64,000 nucleotides of DNA from Amyelois transitella (Eukaryota; Arthropoda; Insecta; Lepidoptera; Pyralidae). Where the stretch lies: positions 8,122,001-8,186,000 of the forward strand of contig NC_083535.1 of NCBI RefSeq assembly GCF_032362555.1, in the 5' to 3' direction. Both the position numbers and the translations under genes were made by a program. This document shows, piece after piece, positions 24,656 to 38,097 of this stretch (the stretch's first letter is position 1; each line of letters opens with the position of its first letter). The notes beneath the pieces are model-generated. The model saw only the letters and a program-made list of their open reading frames with translations. It made no database searches and was not told where the DNA came from.

Positions 24656-25249
24656 GATTTAAAAAAATAATAGCATTGAAATGTTTGATTAAAATTTGAA
24701 CAAATAATCATTACGGAAACATAAAAACTAGTCCATATTGAATCACATAAAATTTTAAATACTATTCTTTGCCTTACTACCTATTTGAGTTCATAATTAT
24801 CATTCTTTATCATTTTATTTTTCATACATATTTGTTTCTACATTTTTATAACTACTAACAGAGCTCAACATTGAGGTATCTTATTTTTTTATTACTATTT
24901 CCGAGAAGTTATTTCCAAGAACCATTTTTTTTCAGATATTTTTTCTTCATAACATTCAATGAACTTAATCATATCATGAGGCACCTAAGTTGGCTAAAAA
25001 CTTTTAAAAATAGTTTAATAAAATTAATAAAACACTTCTGGTAAAGAAATTTATAAAAACAAATACTTATCAAGATAAAAAACATTTATGAATATAATAG
25101 TTATTTATTTCATGTGTATAAGAAGTGACATGAATTTCAATGATTGCGATTTTTTCATATGGTTTGTTTCTTTTTTATGAGGAATGATCATTTTGTTTTC
25201 AAATAGTATGAAAAATATTTTCGTAACTGTGATTCTTACACACAAAAAA

Positions 25250-25321
25250 GGCGGGCACATTTTCTAATATAACTTTTCAAGTCATATCACTTGTAAAGTT
25301 ATGTTAGAAAATGTGCCCGCC
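25250..25321. repeat. Hairpin with ~27-bp near-perfect arms
   Basis: Arms start ggcgggcacattttctaata at 25250 and end with its complement at 25321, differing at one or two positions; the loop is about 18 bases. GC-rich tips in AT-rich DNA suggest a small MITE-like or foldback remnant. Confidence 0.75.
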
Positions 25322-28300
25322 TATAAAAAACCTGAATAAAGTTCATAATATTTTTTCATAGCAAATGTGAACGTTTGCAGGTTTATCGCAAAATGTATGT
25401 AAACCAGTGTTATTTGTAAGTTTTATATTTCTTTCTCGTATGAAGTACCCATAGCAAAGAAATTAATTTTAAAGAGAAATCAGTACTTACGAATGTAATT
25501 TGTTTTAGTACGACAGTCCAGATTAGTGAATTAATACTATGAGTTATATTAAATTATTTAATTTATTAAATAACGGTATTTGTAATGAAAGTAACATAGG
25601 TTAAATAGCATTAAATGAACCTATATAGATTATCTTGTACTAATGTACAATACTTATGAAAATCATTCTAAATTGGTGGTAGTAAGTTAAGAATTGAATT
25701 AATTGTCTTCTGCTTGAAATTCTATAGTCTAAAATATTAATACTTACCTACTATTTTTTTACTGACTTGACGTTTGTATACTAGCATGATAGGTATTCTT
25801 TTATTGAATGTTTAGCTCATGGAATAAGTGTAGTTATTAATCTAACAAAGTTGAACATGAGTATTTTATAGTAAAATCATATCACAATAATTTTGTATGT
25901 TCTTCCTTCTAAATTATTTAGGCCTAAATTATGAAGGTGTTATTCCAGGAACATTTTAATTCCTCAACATTTTCCTTGAAATTTATTTCCATTTTTACAA
26001 GGTTTTGTTACATGAAATGTAATGCAATAAATGTTAAGTGTTTCGAGAAAAAAAAAATAACTTGTTTGGTTTCGACCGGCGCCATTGTAACCAGCAATTT
26101 CTTAACCCAAGGAAAGCTTGTAATATTGTTTGTTATTAATACGAATTAGTCAATTGAAAAATATTTCTAAATAAGGTACCATCTAGACATATCGGAGAAA
26201 GTTGTGTTAGGTCTTTTCAAAGGTTCACAAAATACCACGGCCAGTTTATATCATATTTGATAATTGAATCCGTTTATAAGTAACAAAAATTAATAATTAC
26301 AATGTGCCTTGCTTTGTAGCTTAGATTAGACGGAAATAACCGCGTACGCTTGTAACTATGTACTATAGTTAGTTTAGAGTAGAGAAACCATGTAATCCTC
26401 AAATATCCATGTAAAACTAAAGAGTCCATAATGGGTCCTATACATTTTAATGACATTTGAACAATAACATGTTAAAACCTTTGCGAATAAGTCATGCGGT
26501 TTTCTAATTATTCCATTATTCCATTTGACGCCTAATATGGACTTAAAAAATCATGTACAATAATGGTGACGATAGATTGCACACCATTTTTATGGATTAA
26601 ACGAAAATGTGATAAAATAAACGACTATTATATAGTATTTTATGTTTTTGTGTTGAAAACAAAATTTGTATTAACCCTTTTTAGACATGTTTGTACGTAT
26701 TAATTGACTTATTGATAAGTTAGTGGGTAAACATTATCCTCAAGGTAAGACAATATTATTGAATATACATTAGTCAAACAGTCTAGTACGTGAATAGTGA
26801 ATAACGCATTTTTACCCAAAGAGGGCAGAGTCAACATCACATTATTGTTTGTGAATTGAAAGTGATTGATCAAACTGTTTCTTCGTATTGTTATGTTTCT
26901 TTATTGACGTGGAAGCAGACAGACAGTCAGATATTCTAATAATCACTATTGGTATTTATATCGATTTCTTGGAAATACCTTTCAAATACAATCATCGGTC
27001 AGTTACTATTTTATTTAAATGAATGCATAACAATTGTAAACAATTTACTGTTTTGAATCCGATTTTCTAGAATTTATCGACCTCTATAAACCTAGGCTAT
27101 TTTACCTAAAAAAATGTAACAAGTCATTACCAACAGTCTCGAAAAGACTAAGGCCATGTTCAGCTGATAAATTGAATGAATGCACTTCAAAAAACATTAC
27201 AAGGTAATTAACACAGTATGTGTTATTGGACTAATAAATAATACTTTGTGCTTTAAAGACAAACAGAGTTTCACTGAAAATACACGCAATAAAAACAAAA
27301 ACAAAGGAGGGATCGATATATGACTGATCACATCAGTTTAAACTTTAATTTTAACAATCGCAATTTTGTATTTCGGTCAATATCAATAAATAAAAGACTT
27401 TATACAATGTTTATCATAAGCTAGTCTAAAGCGTTTTGACCCTGACCTTAAAATATAAATCCCTCTTGCAATTTATTAATTATTAAAAGATAAGGTTGTA
27501 GACTTCTGGGTATGATCGTGTTATTGTTTATGTTATTCATTTTTATGGTAGCAATATGAATAGTATAGTAAAATCATTGCATGTTGCGATGTATTTTTTA
27601 GAGAAATCTGTCTTCTCAAAATAAGCATGACTTTTACAATGTTTAATTTTGTATTTATCTAGTCTTAATCATCAACATACATCCCTTATCGAAACAACAC
27701 AATGGAAATTATGATTTTAATTACTAGATATTGGAAATTTAAGCTGGACAAGCAAATAAAGAAGAATTATACATACTCAAGTGAACTCTGGAAAACATTT
27801 ATTTTCTAGGAGTCATTTCGTTGTTACTTTACTTTGAAGAAGATAGGAGAGTTGATCGTTGGTACGAAACTGTACGGATGCCATAAGTTTCTGAGCTAGT
27901 TTTTTTTTTAAATTTAATATATAAAATCTTCAATTTACAATAAAGGGAACGTTGAGAACAAATTTTATTTATTGAAATACAACAATCGTATTCTTTGACC
28001 GCCATGGACAACTTTAAGCTCCAATCTGAAGACGATCGACTTCCCTGAGACGCCAGCGACCTTTAAGGTGCCCAAATTAGTAACATATTTAAAGCTTAGA
28101 ACATGTTAAGGAATCTGTTTCTAAAGAAGATCGGTATAGGCAAAAATATGGTCGCAGCGTAGTGCGTGGGCACGTTTAACATTTTTATTAACGGCGTTCA
28201 ACGGAGCTGACGAATTTTGATGCTGCAAAGCACAACACATGGTAGCCGTACTGACTGGATGTAACAGGGACATGGAATGGGATGCGCCAAAAATTAAGTC

Positions 28301-29170
28301 AAGCATTACAAATATTACTATGCTTCAGTTCTTCAGCTAGATATGAACATAAAACGTACCTACGTTTGAATTAATTTATAAAATTTATTAGAGCAGTATT
28401 ATTAACCTTTGTATTTTGTAGAATTATAAAATTCTATAAAGTAGTTGAATTTATTAGGAATGAGTTGTACATAATATAACATGTAATATTAATATTCAGT
28501 TACAAAAAAATTTGTTTGTTGAAATACACTCCAATGTACCTACGAGTAATTATACTAAATAAAAATAGACTTTAAGCATCTTTGATTATTTATATTTTAC
28601 CTGTATGTTTAATTAACGTATTTGAAAAATGAATCTACCAAATATTGCGATTTTTCTGGTGACACCTAGTAATAAAACTAATATAAGACTGATTAAAAAA
28701 GCACACGCGAAGTTTAAAAGGTTTCAAATGGAAATAATTAGAGGTGTGATTGCTTATCAACAATAATACTTAATTTTGGGTATCATTTAAGCTATCACCA
28801 ATTTAATTAGTTTTGTGTTTCTTAAATAATAGGGTTTGTCCTCAACATAGTAGATCTGTCACCAAAATGTAGTCACCAAACAATGCAAAATCAGTTCCAC
28901 AATAAACCACCTAAAATCCTGAGATATAAGGTCTAGTACCAAATAAATGTTTTTGTATGTATTATAATAGGTGTGTCCTAATAAGTATTTAAGCAAACTA
29001 ATTTAAAGAGATCACCAATAAATCATATTATGTTACTAGAAAATTGCATTAAGTTCAAATAAAAAATTAGGGTTGTCATCATCGTTTCAACCAAAAGATT
29101 CTGCTACTTAACTAGACTCCCAAGGTTCTAAATTTCCACTGGTAGTATAAATTATATTTAAATAAAATTT

Positions 29171-29438
29171 TTAGCAGAGTAGTAAATAAAACAATTAAAG
29201 TTAAAATAATCAATATTTATTGTTGAAAATAATTACCACTGAACAATCAGCGCTGGTTTAAAATAGCTGGCTTATGGCTAGCAGAATAGTAGATAAAACA
29301 CTTAATTAAAGTTAAAATAATCAATATTTATTCTTAAAAATAATAACCACTGAACAATCAGCGCTGGTTTAAAATAGCTGGCTTATGGCTAGCAGAATAG
29401 TAGATAAAACACTTAATTAAAGTTAAAATAATCAATAG
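29171..29438. repeat. Tandem repeat, ~111-bp unit, about 2.4 copies
   Basis: Unit contains 'tagataaaacacttaattaa', 'aataaccactgaacaatcag' and 'cgctggtttaaaatagctgg'. The first copy is slightly diverged (agtagtaaataaaacaatt), the second is complete at 29278-29388, and the third breaks off after 'aaaataatcaata'. Units are bounded by 'ttatggctagcagaatag'. Confidence 0.85.
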
Positions 29439-31500
29439 TAACTACTACCCATCGTTGAGGCCGGATTGGTCAATTTTTAAAGCGCGCCAATTTGTCTCCG
29501 CCCCTTTGATCATTTTTTCATTAAAATTATAAATTGATGTATTAAATTGGTAACGAATACTATAAATTTAATATCTGAACGAAATAAAATGTTACTACTG
29601 TATTGGTGACAAAATATCAAATAAAAAGGAGTCGCAGTCAGGGATCGATAATCGATTTATTTGGTGACAGATCTACCATTCTGAGCACAGAGCTATTATT
29701 TAAGTAACAAAACTATTATTATAAGAACGAAGTTTGTATTCATGTAATTCAATATAATTTTATTGGTTATCGATCTCTTATTTTACACATATATTAACAT
29801 TAATTTGATAATTCATACCTGGGAACAATTTTTGTTTATCTGAGAACGAAAATATTTCGTGGCGATAGATCTATTTATTAGGTGATACAACTTGATGACA
29901 AATATAAATTTTGGTGATAGAAAATATAGTTCCCCTTTATTTTTATCAAACACTGCAATGCGAACAGTATTATGGATACATGATGATATGATCCTTTTGG
30001 CGTAAATGATGCATCGGAAGAGAAGCACGAGGTCCACCTATGACCAGCCGGTTTGCGTAAGCAGGTTTTTGCTCCAAGTTACTCCCGTCTGACCTTTTGC
30101 CTGGTAACCTATCTATACAAATATAATTTTTTGACATTATAATGGGCGTTTTTATTTCAGGTGTTTTTTTTTTCTGGAAATTATAACTACATATTTATAT
30201 TGTAAGTCATCTTTGTAACTTTTACCACTAATGTTATCGTCATCTTACTTTATGAACGATTGCTTCTTTTAAATATCAACCACATTGTATTATAAACACA
30301 CTAAAAAGATATACACAGGGTGATTTAAGCAAAGTAATTAAACTTAATTGAACTACGAACAGTTCTCCGACGACTATCCGTACTCCTCAGTGATAGTGAT
30401 GTCGGCGCGCACTGTCAACGACGAGTACGAATAAGTTCGTATAAAATGTATGCTACAATTGATTTATTTTCTGAAAAGGACTCCTTATCACACCGTTCAT
30501 TGTTTTATTTCTTCTAGAGAAGGTGCAAAAATCATGGTATGACTACGAGAAAGCGCAAATCTTCGTAGTCATACGGATATGACATACTAGTATGACCACG
30601 AGGAAACAGCGACACTGACGAATACGCTACTGATCGGCACGTGCCAGCACGAAGTGAAAAATTATAATATGTAAACGTACCTTATACATTTTTCTCATGA
30701 AGTCTCCTTACAAAATTATTATTCTATGATCGTGGTATATTTGCTTCTTGGATAACGTATGTATATGTAATCATTATAAATCAATACGAACTATTTGGTG
30801 TCCTTCACGCAATTAGGTACGTATCTGAACGGGTGCTGCGAATCACTACGAGTATAACAATTGTCACATGACCAAAGAGGTCAAGTACACACTCGACAAA
30901 CATTCTAGTAAGGTCAAGACCAATCTTTATTAATTAACTGGCTAAAATATCCCGCTTACATCAGAACTAGAGCAACACTGGGCATTGAGTATAATGTAAT
31001 TAACACATATCCTTAATCAGAGCAAGTGCGTTGATGTTTATCATTATGATTCTCCCAATAATTGCATTTCTAGAGCGTTCGGTGTATTGTAAGTGAAATT
31101 TTGATGATGTGAAACGCTCAATTAGATGAATTGATTATTTTTAATTTTTTTTAAAGTATATTTTAGTCTTTTAAGCATTCACATTGTCTGTTGTGAAAAA
31201 GTAATAAGATCAACAAAAGCAGGTAACAAACAGGCGTACAGACCTACGCCCTATATGTTGGTTAGCTACAATTTGTGGTAGTAATTATGATCAAATTTAT
31301 ACGTTTTTATGTACGGGTTCTGCTTTGCATCAGTTTAGCGATTTCCTGCAATAAGACTGCTGAAAATAGCAATTTAAACTAAGCTGAAAATGTTGAAATG
31401 GGAGGAGGCTTGTAACGTGGTATAACTCCTCGTGCAAAAATATTCTAACATATGGCGGCCGAACTGACACTTGAGACCAAAGGGGAAGACCGCAAATAAG

Positions 31501-31560
31501 ATGGATAAAGAGATAGCGGCTACACCAAGCAATAATTTAGTTGAAGATTCGAGGTCAAAC
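31501..31560 (+). CDS. Possible short first coding exon, function unknown
   Basis: ATG at 31501 (AAGATGG context) opens MDKEIAATPSNNLVEDSRSN and meets a strong donor AAC|GTAAGT at 31560/31561 in phase 0. Upstream is 'atatggcggccg', a GC-rich patch with another short ATG. No matching phase-0 acceptor was identified, and the peptide of the next gene cannot be its continuation (phase 1). It could be chance. Confidence 0.2.
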
Positions 31561-31874
31561 GTAAGTACACAATTTGAACTAATGGATAATAGCTATTTTT
31601 TATTATTTTCATATACTAACTTTATAAAAGAGGCAATTTTACATCACAAAGTACTGATAAATAGAACCTTTTTATAAGCTCGAGTTCAACATGCACTTCG
31701 TCGTTTTGTTTTGCTTTCTTTCTTTGGCTTATGTTGAGCCTAATTTTATGTCAACGATAAACGAGTTGATCTTCGATCTTGTTATCAAAGATGACAATAT
31801 AGTTTGTGCGATTTTATTCTAGCGTGATTCCCGGTAGGAGGGTTACGGAGGATCGTTTATCAAACGCTCTGTTG

Positions 31875-31915
31875 CAACATATATAAGCAAAATGAGGTGC
31901 CCGTGTGTTCACTGT
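31875..31915 (+). promoter_or_regulatory. TATA box and initiator for the small secreted peptide gene
   Basis: A TATA motif (catatataagc, about 31878-31888) stands about 30 bases before an initiator-like 'gttcactgttc' (about 31907-31917), and the start codon follows about 70 bases later at 31981. Spacing and order fit an insect TATA-dependent promoter, as expected for a highly, conditionally expressed secreted peptide gene. Confidence 0.5.
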
Positions 31916-31980
31916 TCTTGAGAGCACATTGGAAGCGTGCGCAAGTGAATCGGAATAATTGTTTGTTTCTAGTGATTACG

Positions 31981-34763
31981 ATGTTTTGCAAAGTTATATT
32001 TTTAATTGCGATGTTGACGATAGCCGCAGCAAATCCGGTGCCTGGGTCACCTTTCGAAGGTAAGATTAAAGTTGTGTAATTTTCCGACTTCGTAAATAAC
32101 TTAGCGTTTCTTCTTACCATTTACATTTGAAAACAAGTTTTATAAGTAACTTAAACAAATTGCATGACATTAATATTATAAGCAGACTTAAGCTTCCGCG
32201 AAAAACGGTTATTTGTGTAGAAAACTGAAAATAGTTTTCATTTGTGTAAATGCTTCTCCATCTTCAAAAGCGAACGTGTTTTTATGTGCATTTACCAGAC
32301 TTAAGTTAACCTAAATCTACTTTAATACTATCAAAACTTGTGCGCACTGAGAAGTTTTAACTTGATCATAAACATCTTTGTTTGAACAACATGAATTTTA
32401 TTCAACTTTATTTATTCTTTAGGTGAGAAATCCCAAACTCGAAGCAATATTTTATTTGAGTATTTGCTTCAAAAATAATTTCCGCCAATCAACCTTTCAA
32501 TATTTATTTCTTTAGTAATTTTTTTTGATTTAAGTAAGATGAATTTTTACATAATAAAAGTTAATTGAAGCGTAGAAAATAATTTATATAACACTTAAGC
32601 ACTTGGAAATTAAAATTGAAGACAAAAATATTGTAATCCAGGTCCTCATTCCCAAAGATGGTTTCTATTTCGTATCTGTTTGCACTTCGCTACGCTTCTA
32701 TCAATATTTTATGAATAAATTACTCGACCATGTAAGGAACCAAATTTCCTATCTAGGCATAGCGGTTCGGGCTGTGCGTTGATAAGTTAGGAAATCTTAT
32801 AAGTTTCCTCTTTTATATATATATATAGATTAAACCATATCGTGTATTAATTTTGCCAGTCTAGTTTGTGTGCTAAATATGTAAGGTAAGTATCCAACTT
32901 ATGTAAAAACTACTTGTTGTCACGCCCCTTCCACCAGCCACCTGTTTGAGCTGAGGTCTACTATGATTTGCCTGAATAGGTACTAAAACTTTTCTATGCC
33001 AAATCCTTTCCTTGCTAACCGATGCTCTTATGGCGAGGGAAACATAGTGATAATGTAACTAATGTAATGTTTGTCCAATATGAAAAGTAGCGCAGGTCAA
33101 ACAGGAGTCGCTTAAATAAAAAATATTTTACCCAATTCAGGATGGTGGTCATAGCTCGACTGCGGCGTCTGTATATAGTATGAGGATGTAGCCGGGATTT
33201 ACACCAGAAGGAACATGACGAATAATATCTCCGCAATTTTAACACCTACTTATACCATTCTCCATTAGTAACTTTCTGTTTTCTTGTGTATTGCGGCAGT
33301 ATTCTTTTTTAGTTATCTTCTAAAAATTCGAGTTTGAATCCAACTTAAAGTAACTAACTATTTGATTATTTACTTTTAGGAATACCTATTTTTTGTTGTT
33401 GAAAAAACCATATATAGCTAGCTGGATTGTTCTATCTATCTTGCAGAAGAATCTAGAACAAGAAGTCCACAAAGATGGTCAACAAAGCGTATAAATAAAA
33501 TGGACATTTAAACGATCCTTAATTAGTCATCGTAACATATCGCGAGTCACGAGTTCGGAGACTGTACTCGTAAAACAACAAACAGTCACGGGATCACTTG
33601 ATTACCTATCAAACTTGGTCATCTGACTCTTCCTCTCATCCCAAATATTTTTATATTTTCATCACATACCTAAGACTTTATTATTATACGTTTTAAGTTT
33701 ACCTATTTGGTTACACACTTTCGTTCTAGCTCAATTTTTATCATCTAATAGATCTGATTAAACATCCTCATTAATAAGAATATATTTCTCCTTCCCCCTT
33801 TGCTTGATACGAGATACCTACTAATAAAGCAAGTTTTTCGTTTTTTACCGTAAACAAAAAGTGCTTATAACTCTTTTATTTTATGTACATACCTATCTAA
33901 AATCAAATAGCGATAGGCAGAGATTACATAGTTTACTCTTGCATCCATCATGCTTATTTCGCTTCAGCTACATACATTCATGTCTCCCTTTAGGTATGCA
34001 AGCTCTTGGCCACTCGTCCCCTTGATCAATTAAGTATTATTATTTTGCATAATTGAGATTTTTCATCCTCCGCTTCGTATAACTTTCCAATTTCACAAAT
34101 AGACCATTTTGCCACGTTTTTGCATCATGTGGTAATTTTTCAATCCGTAACATGGGCGTGACATTTTATACTTGGAAGGTACCACCATACATCTGAAATT
34201 TCTATAAGGTTGTAAAGTCCCATTTACTTTCGTGAATAACGGATATTTGCACTCTCTTTAATATTTTGGACAGGAATTAGACGGCAAACGATGCGATTGA
34301 TCTTAGCGTTTAAAATGAAGACGTCTAAAGTACCTACTACTTACAGGCGGAAGTAGTACTTTAGACGTCTTCATTTTCTGCAAAATGATTTCTTCTTCTT
34401 CTGCCTTAATTATTATATTTTATTCATATAAAATTGTAAACTGCAACAAATTCCGTTGCATGGTTGCATCCAATCAGGCAAAGGAGAAACGCCACTTTGT
34501 TTTATACTTACTAAAAATAATTAACATTATGTAGAATAAAAAAAAAAAGAAAAAGCGTATAATCATTAATTAATATAAAATTATATTTTTTTCAAGGTTT
34601 TCGCTACAATCGGACTCAAATTTCAGTCGTAGCATTGGAGGAGCCATGTGTGAAGCAAGGCGGTATATGTGTGCTATCAGACGAATGTGAACCAAGTCTA
34701 GTTACCATCCCAGGCCTCTGTCCAAAACAGGCAGCCTATGGTGTTATATGCTGTTATACGTAA
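31981..34763 (+). CDS. Small secreted cysteine-rich peptide, U-scoloptoxin(19)-like family
   Basis: Two coding exons, 31981-32059 and 34597-34763, phase 1, 81 residues. Residues 1-17 are a signal peptide (MFCKVIFLIAMLTIAAA), with likely cleavage before NPVPG. The mature peptide has six cysteines in the order C-x6-C-x5-C-x11-C-x9-CC, within EEPCVKQGGICVLSDEC and PGLCPKQ...VICCY. That layout (C..GG.C, then GLCP, ending in CC) is the one databases attach to 'U-scoloptoxin(19)-like' proteins, first named in centipede venom but widespread as ordinary secreted peptides in insects; nothing here shows a venom role. A donor (AAC|GTAAGT) lies just after the stop and a 3' UTR exon starts at 35157. Intron 1 (about 2.5 kb) holds repeats. 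Exons and signal peptide are sure; the function is unknown. Confidence 0.78.
33050..33215 (+). repeat. SINE-related repeat copy in the small-peptide gene's intron
   Basis: Blocks 'acccaattcaggatggtgg' and 'aggatgtagccgggatttac' match 10255-10440 and 19600-19770. Confidence 0.55.
34312..34377. repeat. Perfect 22-bp inverted repeat
   Basis: Left arm 34312-34333 (aaaatgaagacgtctaaagt..) and its exact complement at 34356-34377, loop about 22 bases and itself partly palindromic (ctacttac / aagtag). It lies in the intron some 220 bases before exon 2 of the small-peptide gene. Confidence 0.85.
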
Positions 34764-35156
34764 CGTAAGTTATAATTTTTTGAGAAACTGGTTGTCATAA
34801 AAGTGATTATATACAAATAGCTCAACCTAACTTATTATATACCTGCGTAAATCAATTCAGAATTACTTAAATAAGTGCGAATATCTGAAGTAAACTAAAA
34901 TTCGAACTTTAAAGGAGAGGATGCATCATTGTTAGTGATGGCTACGAAGGAATGATTCAAATGCAAATAATTGATTGCGCAATTATTTAAAAAAGATAAT
35001 TTTCATTGTTTCGAACACATTTTAGGTTCTCTAGCTACCTGCCGTCTAAAAGCCAAGTTTTATTAATGAAGTCAGCAAAATTAATTGGTGACTAAAAAGA
35101 TACATAATTATTTTTATTGGTCAGGCCACCCGGCTATATTTGATTTTTTTTTTCAG

Positions 35157-35425
35157 ACATGAGGAGACAAGTCAGATCACGGACTTAATACCTTCGCGTA
35201 CTTACCAGTTTAAACTAAGAGTTAATTAGTACAAAAATGTTTGTACTTAAAATTATTATATTTATTTATGAATTGTTGTTATGTTGCCATGACGCGCACC
35301 CAAATGAGAACTGAGCAAATAGTTAATATATTTTAAGATTTATCCAATATTGTACCTCTAAATCTTCCCACCCCACAAAGAACATAATGTGTAAGTTTTT
35401 AATAAAAGTAGTTTTTATAAAGATG
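35157..35425 (+). other. Probable 3' UTR exon of the small secreted peptide gene
   Basis: A strong acceptor (gattttttttttcag, ending 35156) pairs with the donor GTAAGT that begins one base past the TAA stop (34761-34763). A poly(A) signal AATAAA is at 35401-35406; a second possible site is near 35620. Confidence 0.5.
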
Positions 35426-35639
35426 CAATACCCTAAAATACAGATGTAAAAACTTTAAAATGTTTAGTAGATATTAATAAGTGTAAGTTAAGGTTTTTTG
35501 TATTGTAGTGAAACTAAGTTTTAGTCATACCTATACCAAATAAGCACACAATATGTTTAAAGAATTAAAATAATATATTTAGCTTATTTTTTTATTGTAT
35601 TAAGGTCAACTTTACCAATAAAATAGCCCTTGTACCCAT

Positions 35640-36338
35640 GTTTCTGCATCAATTGCAAGTCGGTTTGATAAAAAGAGTGAGACCAGTTCTTCGATATAAA
35701 AAAAAACAATCTATTTCGCGGTACCGTATGTAACAGCGTAGGTAGGTATATCAGACCGTACTATCACTGCAATGATAAGGTCTAGCTTAAATATCTTACA
35801 TGGTCAAAGAAGATCAAGGCCGCAAGTGATTTGTTTTACGCAGTTTATTATCATTTAACTCTTGACATAACAATCTTAGAATTCTACCAGCCTTTGAAGA
35901 TATAAGTTTCTTAGAATTTAGATTGAGAGATAAACCCAAGAGAAAATCTACGAAATCACGTAGTTAAGTCCACTTTAAAAAAGTATTTCGAAATGGAGGT
36001 CCCAGGGGTTAATCATGTATTTTTCTAAAGTCATCAAAACAAGTGATAACAGCCATGTTTACATTATGTATGTATTAAGTAATTCTTGCAAGTATCGGAT
36101 CAAATCCTGAACGCAGGTGAGCTGTTTTAAGGTACACATTCAGGGCAGATTTTCTACTATTAGTTGATTTATTTTATATCGGGACACTGAGTCATACACT
36201 AAAGAAGACTAGATGACAGCTGCTCTTAATACATATTTCTAACAAAATAGCTATAATCAATGTATCTACAACTTAAGTCTGTCATTGGCAAGAAAAGAAA
36301 ATGAATGGTAGTGATGGATCAAGATACCTAACAAATGC
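35640..36338. other. Intergenic, no gene seen
   Basis: AT-rich sequence between the peptide gene and the foldback element. 'ttgcaagtcggtttgataaaa' at about 35653 resembles a repeat fragment also hinted at 8745-8775 (gagtcggtttcaaat). Confidence 0.45.
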
Positions 36339-37378
36339 GGTTTGTTCCCATTCAGTCACACCCGATCTGTAACACTGTTACTCAATGGGAAAAAAATTGC
36401 CGTTGTGTAGCAGTGGTACACATTGCAACTATCGTTTTCCCAATGAGTAACACTGTTACACAATGGCACTTTATATTCCCGATCAGTAACACTTGCGAAG
36501 GTTAAATAAAACAAGTGGAAGGATTAAAAATATATTTATAATATATATGTGTAACAGAATTAGAGTGTTATATAGTAGGAAAAAATATGTAGACAGAATA
36601 TAAATGGACAATAAAACAAACTATTCATATATGTTTTGTTCGTCAGTTGTTCTAAAATAGAACCGAAATAAATATGATATTTTAAAATTGTTTATTGCTG
36701 TCTATGTTTTGTTGATTGTTTTCAAGGTTGTGATATTGTCAAAGTAGTTTTTATTATTACATAATTTAAAATAGTTTTTTTTATTTAAAGTTTTAGTTTT
36801 CTTTTGTTCTTTATATTTTTTTAAACTTATTTCTTTGATTGATTTGAAATTATTTTTTTAATTGTTGTCTATTTTTTGTTGATTGTTTTGTAGGTTTAAT
36901 TTTAGTAGGTATATTAAAATAGGAAATGATAAGACTGATTATGATACCGTTAAAGTAGTTTTTAAATCATTATTCTTATAATGTTGTTTATTTAATATAC
37001 ACAGACTTTGCTTTAAAGCAGTGAACAAATCTGATTTACTTAAAGCAAACTGAATTGTATATAATAACTGATGAACAAAACATATGAATAGTTTGTTTTA
37101 TTGTCTATTTATATTCTATCTACATATTTTTTCCTATTACATTACACTCTTATTCTGTTAAACATATATACTTATTATAAATACATTTTGAATCTTTCCA
37201 CTTGTTTTATTTAACCTTCGCAAGTGTTACTGATCGGGAATACAAAGTGTCATTGTGTAACAGTGTTACTCATTGGGAAAACGATAGTTGCAATGTGTAC
37301 CACTGCTACACAACGGGAATTTTTTTCCCATTGAGTAACAGTGTTACAGATCCGGGTGTGACTGAATGGGAACAAACC
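36339..37378. mobile_element. Foldback / long-TIR non-autonomous DNA element (1.04 kb)
   Basis: Terminal inverted repeats of about 310 bases: left arm about 36339-36649, right arm about 37063-37378, aligning from tip (ggtttgttcccattcagtca) to inner end (acaaaacatatgaatag in complement) with scattered differences. Each arm holds subrepeats of a palindromic GTAACACTGTTAC core followed by 'caatggg'-like bases, two to three times. The centre (36650-37062) is AT-rich with repeated 'tgttttgttgattgtttt' and encodes no transposase. Target-site duplications are not obvious. The 85-codon frame in the right arm is a by-product. Confidence 0.85.
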
Positions 37379-38097
37379 AAAAATATATGCGGTCGAATCT
37401 GTCCTATAACGCTCGATTCATTATTATTGTCTTCCTGGCGTTTGTCCCGGATTAATTGAGTAGGTGCCGGCTTCCACTGTAGTCACAATCTACGAAACTG
37501 GGTGTGGGTTACTTTTATTCAGAGTGTTTTGACTTACCTCCGTACTTCTAAAGACATTTACAGAAAGGAACGAAGTGCTCCTATTCTAAAATGCGAGCAA
37601 CCACACTGCACTACGTCATACCTTTTTGCAATCTTAAATCGACAACCTGCCTCTCACAAAAAATTGGTTTAAAATATATAACTTTTATAGGAATTGCATA
37701 TATCTAGGTTCCTATATATAATGCATTTTCCACCTCGGGTCAATGACTGCAGCAGCGCTGTGCCCGGGCAGGTAAACCAATTTATCAGGGACCGGCGCAT
37801 TGGGAACGCAGTTATTGGCATATTAATATGCAAAATGGAAAAACTATGTTTACGACATCTTGCTTAAAAAATTGCATTGCATTTGCATAACGGACTAACA
37901 GATTTAGATATAACGCAAAGTTGATTCTACGCAGCGTAGGAAGCTTAAATTTTACATCTACAGTCCTTGGAGTTAAGGCAGCAAGTAGGTAAGAGCAAGA
38001 CCAAGAGAGGATTTCACAAAATGCACTCGAGAAGAAAGGTCCTACCAATTTTTTTTTTGGTTTATTTTTAAAAGAACCTACCTATAAACTACGATCT

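Larger units (their letters stand above)
24660..31500. other. Long stretch without a supported gene
   Basis: AT-rich DNA with a hairpin at 25250-25321, a tandem repeat at 29171-29438 and small repeat scraps (27125-27190 carries 'ccaacagtctcgaaaagact'). Open frames of 60-75 codons (25931, 27829, 28121, 29813) lack splice borders, signal peptides or family resemblance and are not called. At 30535-30580 a short imperfect inverted repeat (gtatgactacgaga / cttcgtagtcatac) is present. Confidence 0.5.

Noticed and set aside
37202..37459. 85-codon frame as a gene
   Set aside because: It lies mostly in the right inverted repeat of the foldback element and has no counterpart protein.
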